64,000 nucleotides of DNA from Caulobacter sp. S45 (lineage in GTDB: Bacteria > Pseudomonadota > Alphaproteobacteria > Caulobacterales > Caulobacteraceae). Every line of letters begins with the position of its first letter. Within the stretch, counting starts at the first letter, position 1. The notes beneath the pieces are model-generated. The model searched no databases, was not told the origin of the DNA, and saw nothing but the letters and a program-made list of their open reading frames with translations. The position numbers were made by a program, and so were the translations under genes. Of the stretch, positions 19,969 to 28,931 are shown piece after piece. The stretch covers positions 911,685 through 975,684 of the forward strand of contig NZ_LMUL01000014.1 of the NCBI RefSeq assembly GCF_009765965.1, read 5' to 3'.

Positions 19969-20415
19969 CTAAGGCCGTCCGGTCTTCGGCGGCGCCTTCC
20001 AGTTGATCACGTCGTAGATCGCGGGGACCGAGCCCACGTTCTTCAGCCCATGCAGGGAATTGGAAGCGTTGAAGATCACCGACCCCGGCCCCAGGCGTTT
20101 CCACACGCCGCCGGACAAGGTCTCGACGGTCCCCTGCCGGATGATGACCAGCTCCTCGTTGGGATGACGGTGAGGCGGATGGGACAACTTGCCAGGGTCT
20201 AGCCTCGTGACATGGACCTCCAGTTCGTCGAGCGTCGCGGTGGGTCCCTTCATCACCTGGCGGAACGCGCCGACGTCGGTCTTCTGGTCGCGGCCGGCGC
20301 TCCAGTCATAGACCGACGGCCCGATGATCTTGGGCTGCGCCTGCGCCGCCATAGCTCCGACGAAGACCGCCGCTCCGATGGCCAGACCGACGGTAGCGCT
20401 ACCATTTTTCAACAC
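19969..20415 (-). CDS. Exported cupin-domain protein
   Basis: Small beta-barrel protein of 148 residues with a Sec signal peptide (AIGAAVFVGAMAAQA, cleavage near AQA-Q). Cupin motif 1 is visible as HPPHRHPNEELVIIRQGTVE, with two His and one Glu metal ligands. Motif 2 follows as PGSVIFNASNSLHGLKNVG with the last His. It begins with GTG at 20415, 6 bp after a GGGAG ribosome binding site. It probably forms an operon with the Tat-exported oxidoreductase downstream. A role in binding or isomerising a sugar-type ligand is inferred from context only. Confidence 0.85.
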   Translation of the reverse strand: MLKNGSATVGLAIGAAVFVGAMAAQAQPKIIGPSVYDWSAGRDQKTDVGAFRQVMKGPTATLDELEVHVTRLDPGKLSHPPHRHPNEELVIIRQGTVETLSGGVWKRLGPGSVIFNASNSLHGLKNVGSVPAIYDVINWKAPPKTGRP

Positions 20416-20625
20416 CCTACTCCCTGCGTTTCTTGATTATGGCCCACCTTCAGCCGGGCGTTCGCCTTTGGCAAGAGGGGTCGACCCCGGCGGAACAGTC
20501 GAATGGAACGGGCCGTCGGGCGCCCAAGCCGCTCGCAACGACAGTCCCTCCCCCGCCATGTCGCCCACGGCCCTTGTCAATCGCGGACAGATCGGCTCCG
20601 ATCCCCTACGAAATAGGGGAACGAC

Positions 20626-22032
20626 ATGAAGCGTTTGATCTGCAGCCTGATGATGGGGACGGGCCTGCTGGCCGCGAGCGGCGCATCGGCCCAAGCGCTT
20701 CGGCCGGACCAGACGCAGTTTCGCGCGCTCTACAAGGAATTGGTGGAGACCAACACCACCCTGTCGGTCGGAAGCTGCACCGAAGCGGCGGCCAAGATGC
20801 AGGCGCACCTGACCGAGGCCGGCTATCCCGCCGCCGACCTGCACCCCTTCGCCGCCCCCGACCATCCCAAGGAAGGCGGGCTGGTGGCCGTGCTGCCGGG
20901 GACCGATCCCAAGGCCCGGCCCGTGCTGCTGCTGGCGCACATCGACGTGGTGGAGGCCAAGCGGGCCGACTGGGCGCGCGACCCCTTCACCCTGGTCGAG
21001 GAGGACGGTTATTTCTACGCGCGCGGCTCCAGCGACGACAAGGCGATGGCCGCGGTCTGGGTCGACACCATGGCCCGCCTCAAGGCCCAGCACATCAAGC
21101 TGAAGCGCACGGTCAAGATGGCGCTGACCTGCGGGGAAGAGACCGAGGGCGCTTTCAACGGGGCCGGCTGGCTCGCCACCCACGAGCGTCCCTTGGTCGA
21201 CGCGGCCTTCGCCCTGAACGAGGGCGGCGGCGGACAACTCGACGAATCCGGCAAGCGGCTGCTGCTGTCGGTGGAGGCGGCGGAAAAGACCCCGCAGAAC
21301 TACGACCTGACGGTGACCAATCCCGGCGGCCACAGCTCACGTCCGGTCAAGGACAACGCCATCTATCATCTGGCCGCAGCCCTGATGCGCGTCAGCCAGT
21401 ACGACTTCCCGATCCAGTTCAACGACGCCAACCGCGCCTACTTCACCGCCATGTCCAAGATCGTCGGTGGCGAGAAGGGCGCAGCGATGACCGCCCTGAT
21501 GGCCGATCCGCACGACGCCAAGGCGGCCGCCATCGTCACCGCCGACCCGAGCTGGAACACCGCGCTGCGCACCACCTGCGTGGCGACCCTGCTCAACGCC
21601 GGACACGCCACCAACGCCCTGCCCCAGCGCGCCGTGGCCAACGTCAATTGCCGCATCTTCCCCGGCGTCTCCACCGACGCCGTGCAGCAGAAGCTGGCCG
21701 AGATCGTGGCCGATCCGGCGGTGGTCATCACCCTGCCCGACCATCGCGGCCCGCTGGCCAAGCCCACGCCGATGGCGCCCGAGGTGATGGGGCCGATCCG
21801 CACCATCACCGCCAAGTACTATCCAGGCGTGCCGGTGGTGCCGACCCTGCTCGCGGGCGCCACAGACGGGGTGTTCATGGGCGACGTCGGCATCCCGACC
21901 TACGGCGTCAGCGGCTTCTTCCACGAGCCGGACGGCGGCCATATCCACGGGCTGAACGAGCGGATCGGCGTGAAGACGCTGTATGAGGGCCGCGACTACC
22001 TGTTCGACCTGGTGAAGCTGTACGGCCAGTAG
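20626..22032 (+). CDS. Exported M20/M25/M40 family metallopeptidase
   Basis: Zinc-dependent peptidase of 468 residues with a signal peptide ending near GASAQA, so probably periplasmic. Metal and catalytic residues are in LLLAHIDVVEA (His, Asp), ARGSSDDKAMA (bridging Asp), LTCGEETEG (catalytic Glu pair), NEGGGG and the C-terminal HEPDGGHIHGLNERIG (last His). The dimerisation domain starts near NPGGHSSRPVKDNAIYHL. It resembles carboxypeptidase Ss1/dipeptidase-type members and probably trims peptides or acylated amino acids. GGGGA precedes the ATG at 20626. It is transcribed alone, and a hairpin follows the stop. Confidence 0.92.
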   Translation: MKRLICSLMMGTGLLAASGASAQALRPDQTQFRALYKELVETNTTLSVGSCTEAAAKMQAHLTEAGYPAADLHPFAAPDHPKEGGLVAVLPGTDPKARPVLLLAHIDVVEAKRADWARDPFTLVEEDGYFYARGSSDDKAMAAVWVDTMARLKAQHIKLKRTVKMALTCGEETEGAFNGAGWLATHERPLVDAAFALNEGGGGQLDESGKRLLLSVEAAEKTPQNYDLTVTNPGGHSSRPVKDNAIYHLAAALMRVSQYDFPIQFNDANRAYFTAMSKIVGGEKGAAMTALMADPHDAKAAAIVTADPSWNTALRTTCVATLLNAGHATNALPQRAVANVNCRIFPGVSTDAVQQKLAEIVADPAVVITLPDHRGPLAKPTPMAPEVMGPIRTITAKYYPGVPVVPTLLAGATDGVFMGDVGIPTYGVSGFFHEPDGGHIHGLNERIGVKTLYEGRDYLFDLVKLYGQ

Positions 22033-22036
22033 GCCG

Positions 22037-22071
22037 CGTCCGGGAGCCCGCAGCCGGCGCGCTCCCGGACG
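22037..22071. terminator. Bidirectional hairpin between convergent genes
   Basis: Perfect 11-bp arms CGTCCGGGAGC (22037-22047) and GCTCCCGGACG (22061-22071) are separated by 13 nt. The hairpin lies between the M20 peptidase stop and the convergent hydrolase stop. There is no clear U-run, as is common in such high-GC genomes. Confidence 0.7.
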
Positions 22072-22076
22072 TTCGC

Positions 22077-23060
22077 TCAGGCCCGCATTCTCTCCGCGAC
22101 CGGCGGGCTGACCCGTTGAGCGATTCGGACGATGAAGTCGGCAGTGCGCTGGGGCTGGGTCACGGGCAGCATGTGGCCGCCGCCTGCGATCAGCTCCAGC
22201 TCGAGCCCGGCGATCTTGCCGACCATGGCTTCGCCGTGCAGCGCGGGGTCGAGGATACGGTCGCCCGTGCCGAACACCACGCCCACCGGCATGTCCAGCG
22301 AGGCGTAGCGCTCCGACAGACCCGGCAGGTCTTCGCCCAAGGCCATCAGATCGGTTGACGCCGAGTAGAAGGTTCGCGGGTGCAAGCTGAGCAACTCCGC
22401 GCCCTTGCCCGCGAAGTCGTCCGGGGGCGTTTCGGGTCCGAACAGGATCTTGGCCGCGGGTTCCTGCTGGGTGATGGCGGCCGGCGCCGCGATCGTCCAG
22501 GCCACGATCCACCTCAACCAGGGGAACGGAATGACCAGGCCGTTGAACAGCGGCGGCACGGTGGTCTGCGGGTGGGTGAGCGGGGCGATCAAGGCCAGGC
22601 CGCCGACATGTTCGGGATGGTCGAGGGCGACCGTCAACGCCACCGCGCCCCCAAGGGAATGCCCGACCACCAGAGGACTATCCAAGCCAAGCACCTGGAT
22701 GAACTCGGCGATGGTCTTCGCCTGGCTTCCCAATCGCGCAGAACTATGGGCGCCTCGATTGGAGTAACCGGACCCGGGACGCTCCACAACGATGACCCGG
22801 TAGCGATCCTTCAGCTTGTCGACCAGGGCGTAGGTGAAATCGCCCATCTGGCCGCCCAGACCATGGATCATGACGATGGCGGGACCCGCCCCGACATCAA
22901 GGTAGTGCAGCCGCACGTCATCCACGTCGATGAAGCGACCTTGAGGCGGCGCAGCCTTCTCGATCCACCGCGCCGCGCCTCCAGAAAACAACGCGAGGCC
23001 TCCGCCGATAACCGTAGCTAGGCTCGCCCCGCCGAGGAGCCACCGTCTGGCGCTAGTCAT
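22077..23060 (-). CDS. Alpha/beta hydrolase
   Basis: Serine hydrolase of 327 residues. An N-terminal hydrophobic segment (RRWLLGGASLATVIGGGLALF) suggests membrane anchoring or export. The fold's oxyanion segment is IVMIHGLGGQMGDF, the nucleophile elbow is VVGHSLGGAVALTV, the acid is in VFGTGDRILDP and the catalytic His in GGGHMLPVTQPQRT. The ATG at 23060 is chosen because upstream in-frame sequence to 23222 lacks family features. Substrate unknown; the sequence resembles esterases and haloalkane dehalogenase-like enzymes. It diverges from the aldo/keto reductase gene. Confidence 0.87.
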   Translation of the reverse strand: MTSARRWLLGGASLATVIGGGLALFSGGAARWIEKAAPPQGRFIDVDDVRLHYLDVGAGPAIVMIHGLGGQMGDFTYALVDKLKDRYRVIVVERPGSGYSNRGAHSSARLGSQAKTIAEFIQVLGLDSPLVVGHSLGGAVALTVALDHPEHVGGLALIAPLTHPQTTVPPLFNGLVIPFPWLRWIVAWTIAAPAAITQQEPAAKILFGPETPPDDFAGKGAELLSLHPRTFYSASTDLMALGEDLPGLSERYASLDMPVGVVFGTGDRILDPALHGEAMVGKIAGLELELIAGGGHMLPVTQPQRTADFIVRIAQRVSPPVAERMRA

Positions 23061-23358
23061 CGTTAAGCACCCAGGCTCTGCGGACGCCCGCCACCTGACG
23101 GCGACGAGGCCGCCATCCTGGCAAGCCTGCAAACCGCGACAGCAATATCCAAAGGCGTGGCCGTCAACTTCATGATCTTGCACGATCCCAGCCAATTGAG
23201 CCGCTGCGATTGCGGAACACATTTCGCCGCCATTCGCTCCCTTCGGCTGGATTCAAAATTGGCGCGGACATGCGCCCTTCCCGGCAGCCGCGCCCCTACC
23301 GCCGTCGCGGGCCGATGCTTAAGTCGGCTCAGCCCCGCCCAACCTCAAGGATCGTAGA
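23061..23358. other. Divergent intergenic region, no gene seen
   Basis: This 298 bp separates the leftward alpha/beta hydrolase and the rightward aldo/keto reductase, so it should contain both promoters. I see no strong palindrome or coding signal. Confidence 0.4.
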
Positions 23359-24225
23359 ATGACTGACATCAACGCCCGCGCTTCCGGCCAGTTCTCGATC
23401 GGCGGCGACGCCCCGGTTGTGCGCCTCGGCTTCGGGGCCATGCGCCTCACCGGCCCGGGCATCTGGGGTGAACCGAAGGACCGCGCCGAAGCGATCCGTG
23501 TGCTCAAGCGCCTGCCCGAGCTCGGTGTGGACTTCATCGACACCGCCGACAGCTACGGCCCCTTTGTCAGCGAAGACCTGATCGCAGAGGCGCTGCATCC
23601 CTACGATGGGCTGTTTGTGGCCACCAAGGGCGGCCTGACTCGTTCCGGCCCGAACATCTGGGAACAGGTCGGCCGGCCCGAATACCTGCGCCAATGCGTG
23701 CAAATGAGCCTGCGCCGGCTGAAGGTGGACGTCATCGACCTCTGGCAGCTCCACCGCATCGATCCCAAGGTTCCGCGCGACGAGCAGTTCGGCGTCATCG
23801 CCGACATGCTGAAGGAAGGATTGATCCGCCATGCCGGCCTCAGCCAGGTCGGCGTCGAGGAGATCGAAGCCGCCCGCAAGGTGTTCAAGGTCGCTACGGT
23901 GCAGAACCGCTACAACCTCGCCGACCGCACCGACGAGGCTGTGCTGGATCACTGCACCGCCAACGGGATCGGCTTCATCCCCTGGTTCCCGCTCGCCGCC
24001 GGCGATCTGGCCAAGCCGGGGGGCGAGCTCGACCTCATCGCCAAGGCCCACAATGCGGCGGTCAGCCAGATCGCTCTGGCCTGGGTGCTCAAGCGCAGCC
24101 CGGTCATGCTGCCCATCCCCGGCACCAGCCAAGTCAGCCACCTGGAAGAGAACGTGGCCGCCGCCCAGATCCAGCTCACAGACCAGGAGTTCCAGACTCT
24201 GGACCGGCTCGCCAAGAAGAGCTGA
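23359..24225 (+). CDS. Aldo/keto reductase
   Basis: NADPH-dependent carbonyl reductase of 288 residues with the TIM-barrel catalytic tetrad: Asp and Tyr in [11 protein letters not shown], Lys in LFVATKGGL and His in LWQLHRIDP. The C-terminal cofactor-binding segment [19 protein letters not shown] is typical of the AKR family (YajO/PLR-like bacterial group). An AAGGAT motif precedes the ATG at 23359. A hairpin follows the stop. The substrate cannot be deduced. The neighbouring chloroperoxidase-like gene is oriented the same way but is separated by a likely terminator. Confidence 0.93.
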   Translation: MTDINARASGQFSIGGDAPVVRLGFGAMRLTGPGIWGEPKDRAEAIRVLKRLPELGVDFIDTADSYGPFVSEDLIAEALHPYDGLFVATKGGLTRSGPNIWEQVGRPEYLRQCVQMSLRRLKVDVIDLWQLHRIDPKVPRDEQFGVIADMLKEGLIRHAGLSQVGVEEIEAARKVFKVATVQNRYNLADRTDEAVLDHCTANGIGFIPWFPLAAGDLAKPGGELDLIAKAHNAAVSQIALAWVLKRSPVMLPIPGTSQVSHLEENVAAAQIQLTDQEFQTLDRLAKKS

Positions 24226-24241
24226 AGCTATCGAGCTTAAC

Positions 24242-24271
24242 GCGCGGGTCGGCCGGATGGACGGCCCGCGC
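24242..24271 (+). terminator. Terminator hairpin after aldo/keto reductase
   Basis: Arms GCGCGGG (24242-24248) and CCCGCGC (24265-24271) pair perfectly, with two further inner pairs possible around a G-U wobble. The right arm is followed by CGTTTG. Confidence 0.6.
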
Positions 24272-24412
24272 CGTTTGCATTCACCCCGCCGACGAAGCGA
24301 CCGACAGCACCTGAAGATATTCCTCTGATCGCCGCCTCTCGCTGTATGCTTGTCGGCGGCGGCCAGGACGGCGGCCGAATTTCCTCCCCTCTGGGATCAG
24401 AAAGGACCCGTC

Positions 24413-25234
24413 ATGGGCACGATCACCACCAAGGACGGCACGGAAATCTATTACAAGGACTGGGGCGCCGGCCAGCCGGTCGTATTCAGCCATGGCTGGC
24501 CGCTCAGCTCCGACGCCTTCGAAGACCAGATGTTCTTCCTGGCCTCGCAGGGCTTTCGCTGCATCGCCCACGACCGCCGGGGCCACGGCCGTTCCAGCCA
24601 GCCCTGGACCGGCAACGACATGGACACCTACGCCGACGACCTCGCGGCCTTGGTCAAGGCGCTGGACCTGAAGCACGCCGTCCACGTGGGCCACTCCACC
24701 GGCGGCGGCGAAGTCGCCCGCTACATCGGCCGTCACGGCACCAAGCGTGTGGACAAGGCGGTGCTGATCGGGGCCGTGCCGCCGCTGATGCTCAAGAGCG
24801 AAGCCAATCCCGAAGGCACGCCGATCGAAGCGTTCGACCAGATCCGCGACGCGGTGGTCGCCGACCGTTCGAAGTTCTGGAAGGAGCTCAGCATGCCCTT
24901 CTACGGCTACAATCGTAAGGGAGCCAAGGTCTCGGAAGGCGTGCGGGACTCGTTCTGGCTACAGGGCATGATGGCGGGCTTCCCGGCCTCCTACTTCTGC
25001 GTCAAGGCGTTTTCGGAAACCGACCTGACCAAGGACCTGAAGGCGTTCGACGTGCCGACCCTGATCCTGCACGGCTCCGACGATCAGATCGTGCCCATCG
25101 CCGCCTCGGCGATGCTGTCGTCCAAACTGGTCAAGGGCGCCGAGTTCAAGATCTACGAAGGCGCCCCCCACGGCATGTGCACGACGGAAAAAGACAAGGT
25201 CAACGCCGACCTGCTGGCCTTCCTGAAGGCCTGA
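24413..25234 (+). CDS. Alpha/beta hydrolase, non-heme chloroperoxidase type
   Basis: Cofactor-free haloperoxidase/esterase family enzyme of 273 residues. The characteristic sequence starts [20 protein letters not shown]. The oxyanion motif is [15 protein letters not shown], the nucleophile elbow [13 protein letters not shown], the acid [10 protein letters not shown] and the catalytic His [15 protein letters not shown]. The start at 24413 follows AAAGGA. Members act as esterases or perhydrolases in vivo; halogenation is mostly an in-vitro activity. It ends in a strong hairpin before the convergent darcynin gene. Confidence 0.92.
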   Translation: MGTITTKDGTEIYYKDWGAGQPVVFSHGWPLSSDAFEDQMFFLASQGFRCIAHDRRGHGRSSQPWTGNDMDTYADDLAALVKALDLKHAVHVGHSTGGGEVARYIGRHGTKRVDKAVLIGAVPPLMLKSEANPEGTPIEAFDQIRDAVVADRSKFWKELSMPFYGYNRKGAKVSEGVRDSFWLQGMMAGFPASYFCVKAFSETDLTKDLKAFDVPTLILHGSDDQIVPIAASAMLSSKLVKGAEFKIYEGAPHGMCTTEKDKVNADLLAFLKA

Positions 25235-25245
25235 CCCAGGGCTGT

Positions 25246-25271
25246 CCCGCTGCAGGGCGACCTGCAGCGGG
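25246..25271. terminator. Bidirectional GNRA-loop hairpin
   Basis: Perfect 11-bp arms CCCGCTGCAGG (25246-25256) and CCTGCAGCGGG (25261-25271) enclose a GCGA tetraloop. It lies between the convergent hydrolase and darcynin genes and probably stops transcription from both sides. Confidence 0.75.
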
Positions 25272-25300
25272 GCTTGGCTCTTGGAATGCCTCAAAGCGGT

Positions 25301-25675
25301 CTACGCCGCCAGCGGCTGGCGCCCATAATTGACGGCGTAGGCGTTCTCCACACCCGGCAGGATTTCCACGATCGCGAAATAGCGATCCCAGAACGGCGTC
25401 TCACGCAACGCCTCGACTAGAAGCTGGTAGCTGTGATGGTTCGTCGCCTCCCAGACCCAGACATCGGTCACGCGGGTCGCATAGAACTCCACATCGTAAA
25501 AGCGCAACCGGACATCGTCCGCATACTGCCTGAGCACCGGTTCCACATGTTCGCCGAGCAGGCGGAAACGTTCATCGGGCGGAAACGCCAGCCATTCAGG
25601 CAGGCTCTTCACCAGCATGAACACGGTGATCTCGGGCTTGGCTTTCTCAGCGAGAGGGGTCGTTTGAGCGGACAT
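25301..25675 (-). CDS. Darcynin-family protein
   Basis: Small soluble protein of 124 residues matching the darcynin family, whose function is unknown; members are often induced with oxidative or xenobiotic stress genes. The conserved core is [22 protein letters not shown], then [41 protein letters not shown] (here cited only by its ends) and a C-terminal [10 protein letters not shown]. The ATG at 25675 follows GAGAAA; an in-frame ATG at 25690 has a poorer context. It is transcribed divergently from a TetR regulator 73 bp away, with a perfect palindrome in between, so it is probably repressed by that regulator. Confidence 0.82.
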   Translation of the reverse strand: MSAQTTPLAEKAKPEITVFMLVKSLPEWLAFPPDERFRLLGEHVEPVLRQYADDVRLRFYDVEFYATRVTDVWVWEATNHHSYQLLVEALRETPFWDRYFAIVEILPGVENAYAVNYGRQPLAA

Positions 25676-25709
25676 GGGTTTCTCTTGCATCTTTCTGACG
25701 TCCGCTAGA

Positions 25710-25729
25710 ATGTGAGCAATCGCTCACAT
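25710..25729. promoter_or_regulatory. TetR-type operator palindrome
   Basis: The 20-bp sequence ATGTGAGCAATCGCTCACAT has 8-bp perfect arms. It lies in the gap between the divergent darcynin and tetR genes, the position expected for a site that represses both. The likely ligand-responsive repressor is the product of 25749-26399. Confidence 0.85.
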
Positions 25730-25748
25730 CCGATACTCGTCTTTCCCC

Positions 25749-26399
25749 ATGGCCAAACCTCTCGACCCAAGCCGCCTCGAACCGCGCAAATCCCCCGCCC
25801 AGGCGCGATCGGCCGCCACCGTCGGCGTCATCCTGGAGGCGGCGGCTCGCATTCTCGAGGAGCGCGGCTTCGAGGCCTACACGACCAATGAGATCGCCCG
25901 GCGCGCCGGGGTCGGGGTCGGCTCGCTCTACCAGTACTTCCCCCGTAAGGAGGCGATCACGCGAGCGCTGATCCAGCGGGAGACGGCCATCCTGCTGAAC
26001 GAGATCGCCGACCTGGGCGCCGAACCGAGCGGTCGTGCAGGCTTGAGACGGTTGATCCAGGCTGCGGTCATGCATCAGCTCAGGCGTCCCGCGCTCGCCC
26101 GCCTGCTCGATTTCGAGGAACGCCGCCTGCCTCTCGACGCCGACGTCGCCAACGTCTCGGATACGATCTGCTCGATCCTGGAGGATCTCCTGGGCAGGCC
26201 CGACCTGCCCGCGCAATCTGATCCGGCCACCGTTGCGCGCGACTTGCTGGCCCTCACGAAAGGCATGGTGGACAGCGCCGGAGAGCGTGGCGAGACCGCC
26301 ATGGAAAGTCTTGAGCGGCGTGTCGGCCGAGCCGTATTTGGCTACCTACAGATGCAATTGGATGAAATTGCCCAAGCAGCTTCATTTTTCAAGAAATGA
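25749..26399 (+). CDS. TetR/AcrR family transcriptional regulator
   Basis: Repressor of 216 residues. The N-terminal helix-turn-helix occupies about residues 24-70: ILEAAARILEERGFEAYTT, EIARRAGVGVGSLYQYFPRKEAI. The C-terminal ligand-binding domain is helical and ends in a lysine pair. The gene is divergent from darcynin, and the operator palindrome lies 19 bp upstream of its start, which implies autoregulation. The inducer is unknown. Confidence 0.93.
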   Translation: MAKPLDPSRLEPRKSPAQARSAATVGVILEAAARILEERGFEAYTTNEIARRAGVGVGSLYQYFPRKEAITRALIQRETAILLNEIADLGAEPSGRAGLRRLIQAAVMHQLRRPALARLLDFEERRLPLDADVANVSDTICSILEDLLGRPDLPAQSDPATVARDLLALTKGMVDSAGERGETAMESLERRVGRAVFGYLQMQLDEIAQAASFFKK

Positions 26400-26659
26400 T
26401 GTTGAAATTCAGGCAAATTCGGACACAAATTAACTTAGATCAGGTCAAAGCCGACACTCTCTGCACGCATGTATAAAATTTAACTCAGCAAACTGGCCGT
26501 TCTCGCGTAAATCTTGAACAGAGGCCCCGCATGCGACTATTCGCCGACTGGAGCTTGGCCATAAATGCGTCCAGTCTAGGGTCGTGATTGAGTACCTAGC
26601 TGGCGTTGTGAGTTTAAACATTTGCAGCATGGCCTGGGAGGCTGCCGCAGTCGGCAATC
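26400..26659. other. AT-richer intergenic region upstream of LysR gene
   Basis: These 260 bp are clearly lower in GC than the flanking genes, especially 26400-26490 and 26555-26630. They hold no convincing open frame, only short ones. The tetR terminator and the lysR promoter should be here. I saw no named element. Confidence 0.4.
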
Positions 26660-27598
26660 ATGGAGTCGTCACCTACAATCCAGAAGCTTCCGTCCCTCGC
26701 CGCTCTGAGCCATCTCGAAGCAGCCTGTCGCCTCGGTAGCGTCACTCAAGCGGCCAAAGAGCTGGGCGTAAGCCACGCCGCCGTCAGTCAGGCGATCACG
26801 GGCCTGGAGACCCGCTTCGGCAAGCTTCTAAACCGCCGAGGCAAGGGCGACTGGAGGCCGACGCCAGCGGCGAAGGCGCTCATAGCGGGATATTTGCGCG
26901 CGACCAGCACCCTGGCCAGAAGCGTCGCCTCCGCCGAGTCCGAGCCCGCGGAAAACAGCTTCCGTATCCGTGTCGATCAGGCTTTCGCCAACGGTTGGCT
27001 GAGCCACCATACGGCCTCGCTGATCGCCGAGTTTCCGAACGTGGTGGTCGGCGCCCGCGAAACCCATGGACCCGAGAGCCTGGTGATCAGCCGCTCGGAC
27101 TTGAGCCGAAAGTTCAGCGCGTCGGCGGAACTGTTCCGGGATGTCTTGATGCCGGTCTGCGCGCCGACCCTGCTCGATCGTTTCGCGTTCAACTCACCCG
27201 CCGACCTGGTCCAGGCGCCGCTGATCTGCGGCAACGCCATCTATTGGAGGAACTGGTTCGAAGCGACCGGCGTCGACCCCGACATCAAGATGCGGACGAT
27301 CATCATGTCCGAACAGAGCCTGCGCATCCGCTGCGCAACCCAAGGGCTCGGCATAACCTTGATCAATCCGGTGTTCGCCCTGCCCGAACTCGAGAGCGGC
27401 GCACTGGCCATCGCCTCCCAGACCATGCTGCCCAGACCGTCGCCCTATCGCGCCTACTGGCGTAGCGAAGACGAGAACCTGCCGGAAATCCGGCGCCTGG
27501 TGGATTGGTTCTACCGGGTGACGCGGGGAACATTCACCAGCCTCGCAGCATCCGCCGCCTGCCAGCCCGTCCTGATGACTTCCGCCATCGCCGCCTGA
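26660..27598 (+). CDS. LysR family transcriptional regulator (GcvA-like)
   Basis: Regulator of 312 residues. The N-terminal winged helix (about 12-70) reads LAALSHLEAACRLGSVTQAAKELGVSHAAVSQAI with the recognition helix AAVSQAITGLE. The effector domain follows and keeps family blocks such as LVQAPLIC and GLGITLINPVFALPELESG. Its target is unclear. It is convergent with the downstream MDR gene (6 bp apart) rather than divergent from a partner, so it may control itself or distant genes. Shine-Dalgarno sequence is weak. Confidence 0.9.
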   Translation: MESSPTIQKLPSLAALSHLEAACRLGSVTQAAKELGVSHAAVSQAITGLETRFGKLLNRRGKGDWRPTPAAKALIAGYLRATSTLARSVASAESEPAENSFRIRVDQAFANGWLSHHTASLIAEFPNVVVGARETHGPESLVISRSDLSRKFSASAELFRDVLMPVCAPTLLDRFAFNSPADLVQAPLICGNAIYWRNWFEATGVDPDIKMRTIIMSEQSLRIRCATQGLGITLINPVFALPELESGALAIASQTMLPRPSPYRAYWRSEDENLPEIRRLVDWFYRVTRGTFTSLAASAACQPVLMTSAIAA

Positions 27599-27604
27599 AG
27601 CGAC

Positions 27605-28759
27605 TTAAACGCGACCGCCTTCCATGTCCTTGTGCGGTACGATGAGGTACTTCTCGCCCGTGGCGCGCCTACTGTAGGCCCTGATCAAGTCAGGCGACAA
27701 CGCTTCGGCCAGCGATATCTCCGCTACATATTTACTGGCGAATGTCGTCGTCAGCTCGGCGGCGACCCGATCGCGCAACCGCTGGGCGTCCTGCGGACCG
27801 ATCTTCTCCATGAACCAGGTCATCAGCCAGCCCCCGACGCCCCAGGCGATGCCGAACTTGCGATCGATCTCGGTCGGCCGGGTGTCAAGCCCGCCATAGA
27901 TGTAGACCTGCTTGTGGACCGACGAACCATAGCGATTGTAGGTCGTCGCCTTACGATCGATAGCCGCCTCCATGCAGGCCAGGATGGTCCCGATCAGGGT
28001 CCCGCCGCCGATCGCGTCGAACGCCAGGGTCGCGCCGGTTTCCACAAGCGCCTCGGTCAGGTCGGCGACGAAGGCGGGGGTCGTGCTGTCGAGCACGTGC
28101 CGGGCGCCGATCTCGCGCAGGATGGCCGCCTGCTCGGCGCTTCGGACGATGTTGACCAGCGCGATCCCGTCAGCGAGGCAGGCCCGATTCAGCATCTGCC
28201 CAAGGTTCGACGCGGCGGCGGTGTGGACCAGCGCGGTGTGACCCTCTCGGCGCATGGTCTCGATCATGCCGAGCACGGTCAGTGGATTGATGAAGGCGGA
28301 CGCCGCCTGCCTCGCCGTGGTCCCTTCCGGCGTCACCAGGCAATCGGTCGCCTTGGCGACGCGATATTGGGCGTACATGCCGAAGGTGCGTGTCGCGAGC
28401 ATACGCCCGAGCAACGCCTGGACACCGGCCCCGGCGCTAACGACCACGCCGGCGCCCTCGTTACCGACCGCCATGGACTGGTCGAGCCGCGCCACCACCC
28501 CCGCCATTCGCGCCTGCGGAATGGAAGCCGTCACCGTCGGCCGGTCAACGGTCCCGCCGACCCGGATGGTCGATACGTCGGCGGGGCCCAGCAACAGGCC
28601 GAGATCGGATGGATTGATCGGCGACGCCTCGATCCGGATGAGCACCTCGTCCGCCGCCAGGACCGGCAGCGTCACCTGCTCGAGCGAGAGTTCGAGCGTG
28701 CCGCTCGACGTGATCTTCGACCGTAGCTCAAGCCCGGATAGGTTCGTCGCGTTGGCCAT
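27605..28759 (-). CDS. Zinc-independent MDR oxidoreductase (quinone reductase-like)
   Basis: Medium-chain dehydrogenase family protein of 384 residues. The GroES-like N domain has VLIRIEASPINPSDLGLLLG and NEGAGVVVSAG. The Rossmann region reads ALVHTAAASNLGQMLNRACLADG, where the family usually has AAAGGVG. No zinc-binding cysteine cluster is seen. The C-terminal part (FGIAWGVGGWLMTWFMEKIG) is unusual in its hydrophobicity. The ATG at 28759 is chosen; a GTG at 28774 is possible. A reductase of alkenals, quinones or similar carbonyls is likely, substrate unknown. Confidence 0.82.
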   Translation of the reverse strand: MANATNLSGLELRSKITSSGTLELSLEQVTLPVLAADEVLIRIEASPINPSDLGLLLGPADVSTIRVGGTVDRPTVTASIPQARMAGVVARLDQSMAVGNEGAGVVVSAGAGVQALLGRMLATRTFGMYAQYRVAKATDCLVTPEGTTARQAASAFINPLTVLGMIETMRREGHTALVHTAAASNLGQMLNRACLADGIALVNIVRSAEQAAILREIGARHVLDSTTPAFVADLTEALVETGATLAFDAIGGGTLIGTILACMEAAIDRKATTYNRYGSSVHKQVYIYGGLDTRPTEIDRKFGIAWGVGGWLMTWFMEKIGPQDAQRLRDRVAAELTTTFASKYVAEISLAEALSPDLIRAYSRRATGEKYLIVPHKDMEGGRV

Positions 28760-28931
28760 GGACCCGCTCTTCACTGTTTAATGCTGAGGTGAGGCCCGTC
28801 AGCCGCCGCGTCAATGGGTGCGTCAGGCGCACCGGAGCGCATTGCCAATCCACTCCAGGGGCGGACTTCGCTGGCCCTTGCCCCCGGCAGCCTCTAAGCC
28901 GCTGACGACATTGCATTCGAACAGGAACGGC

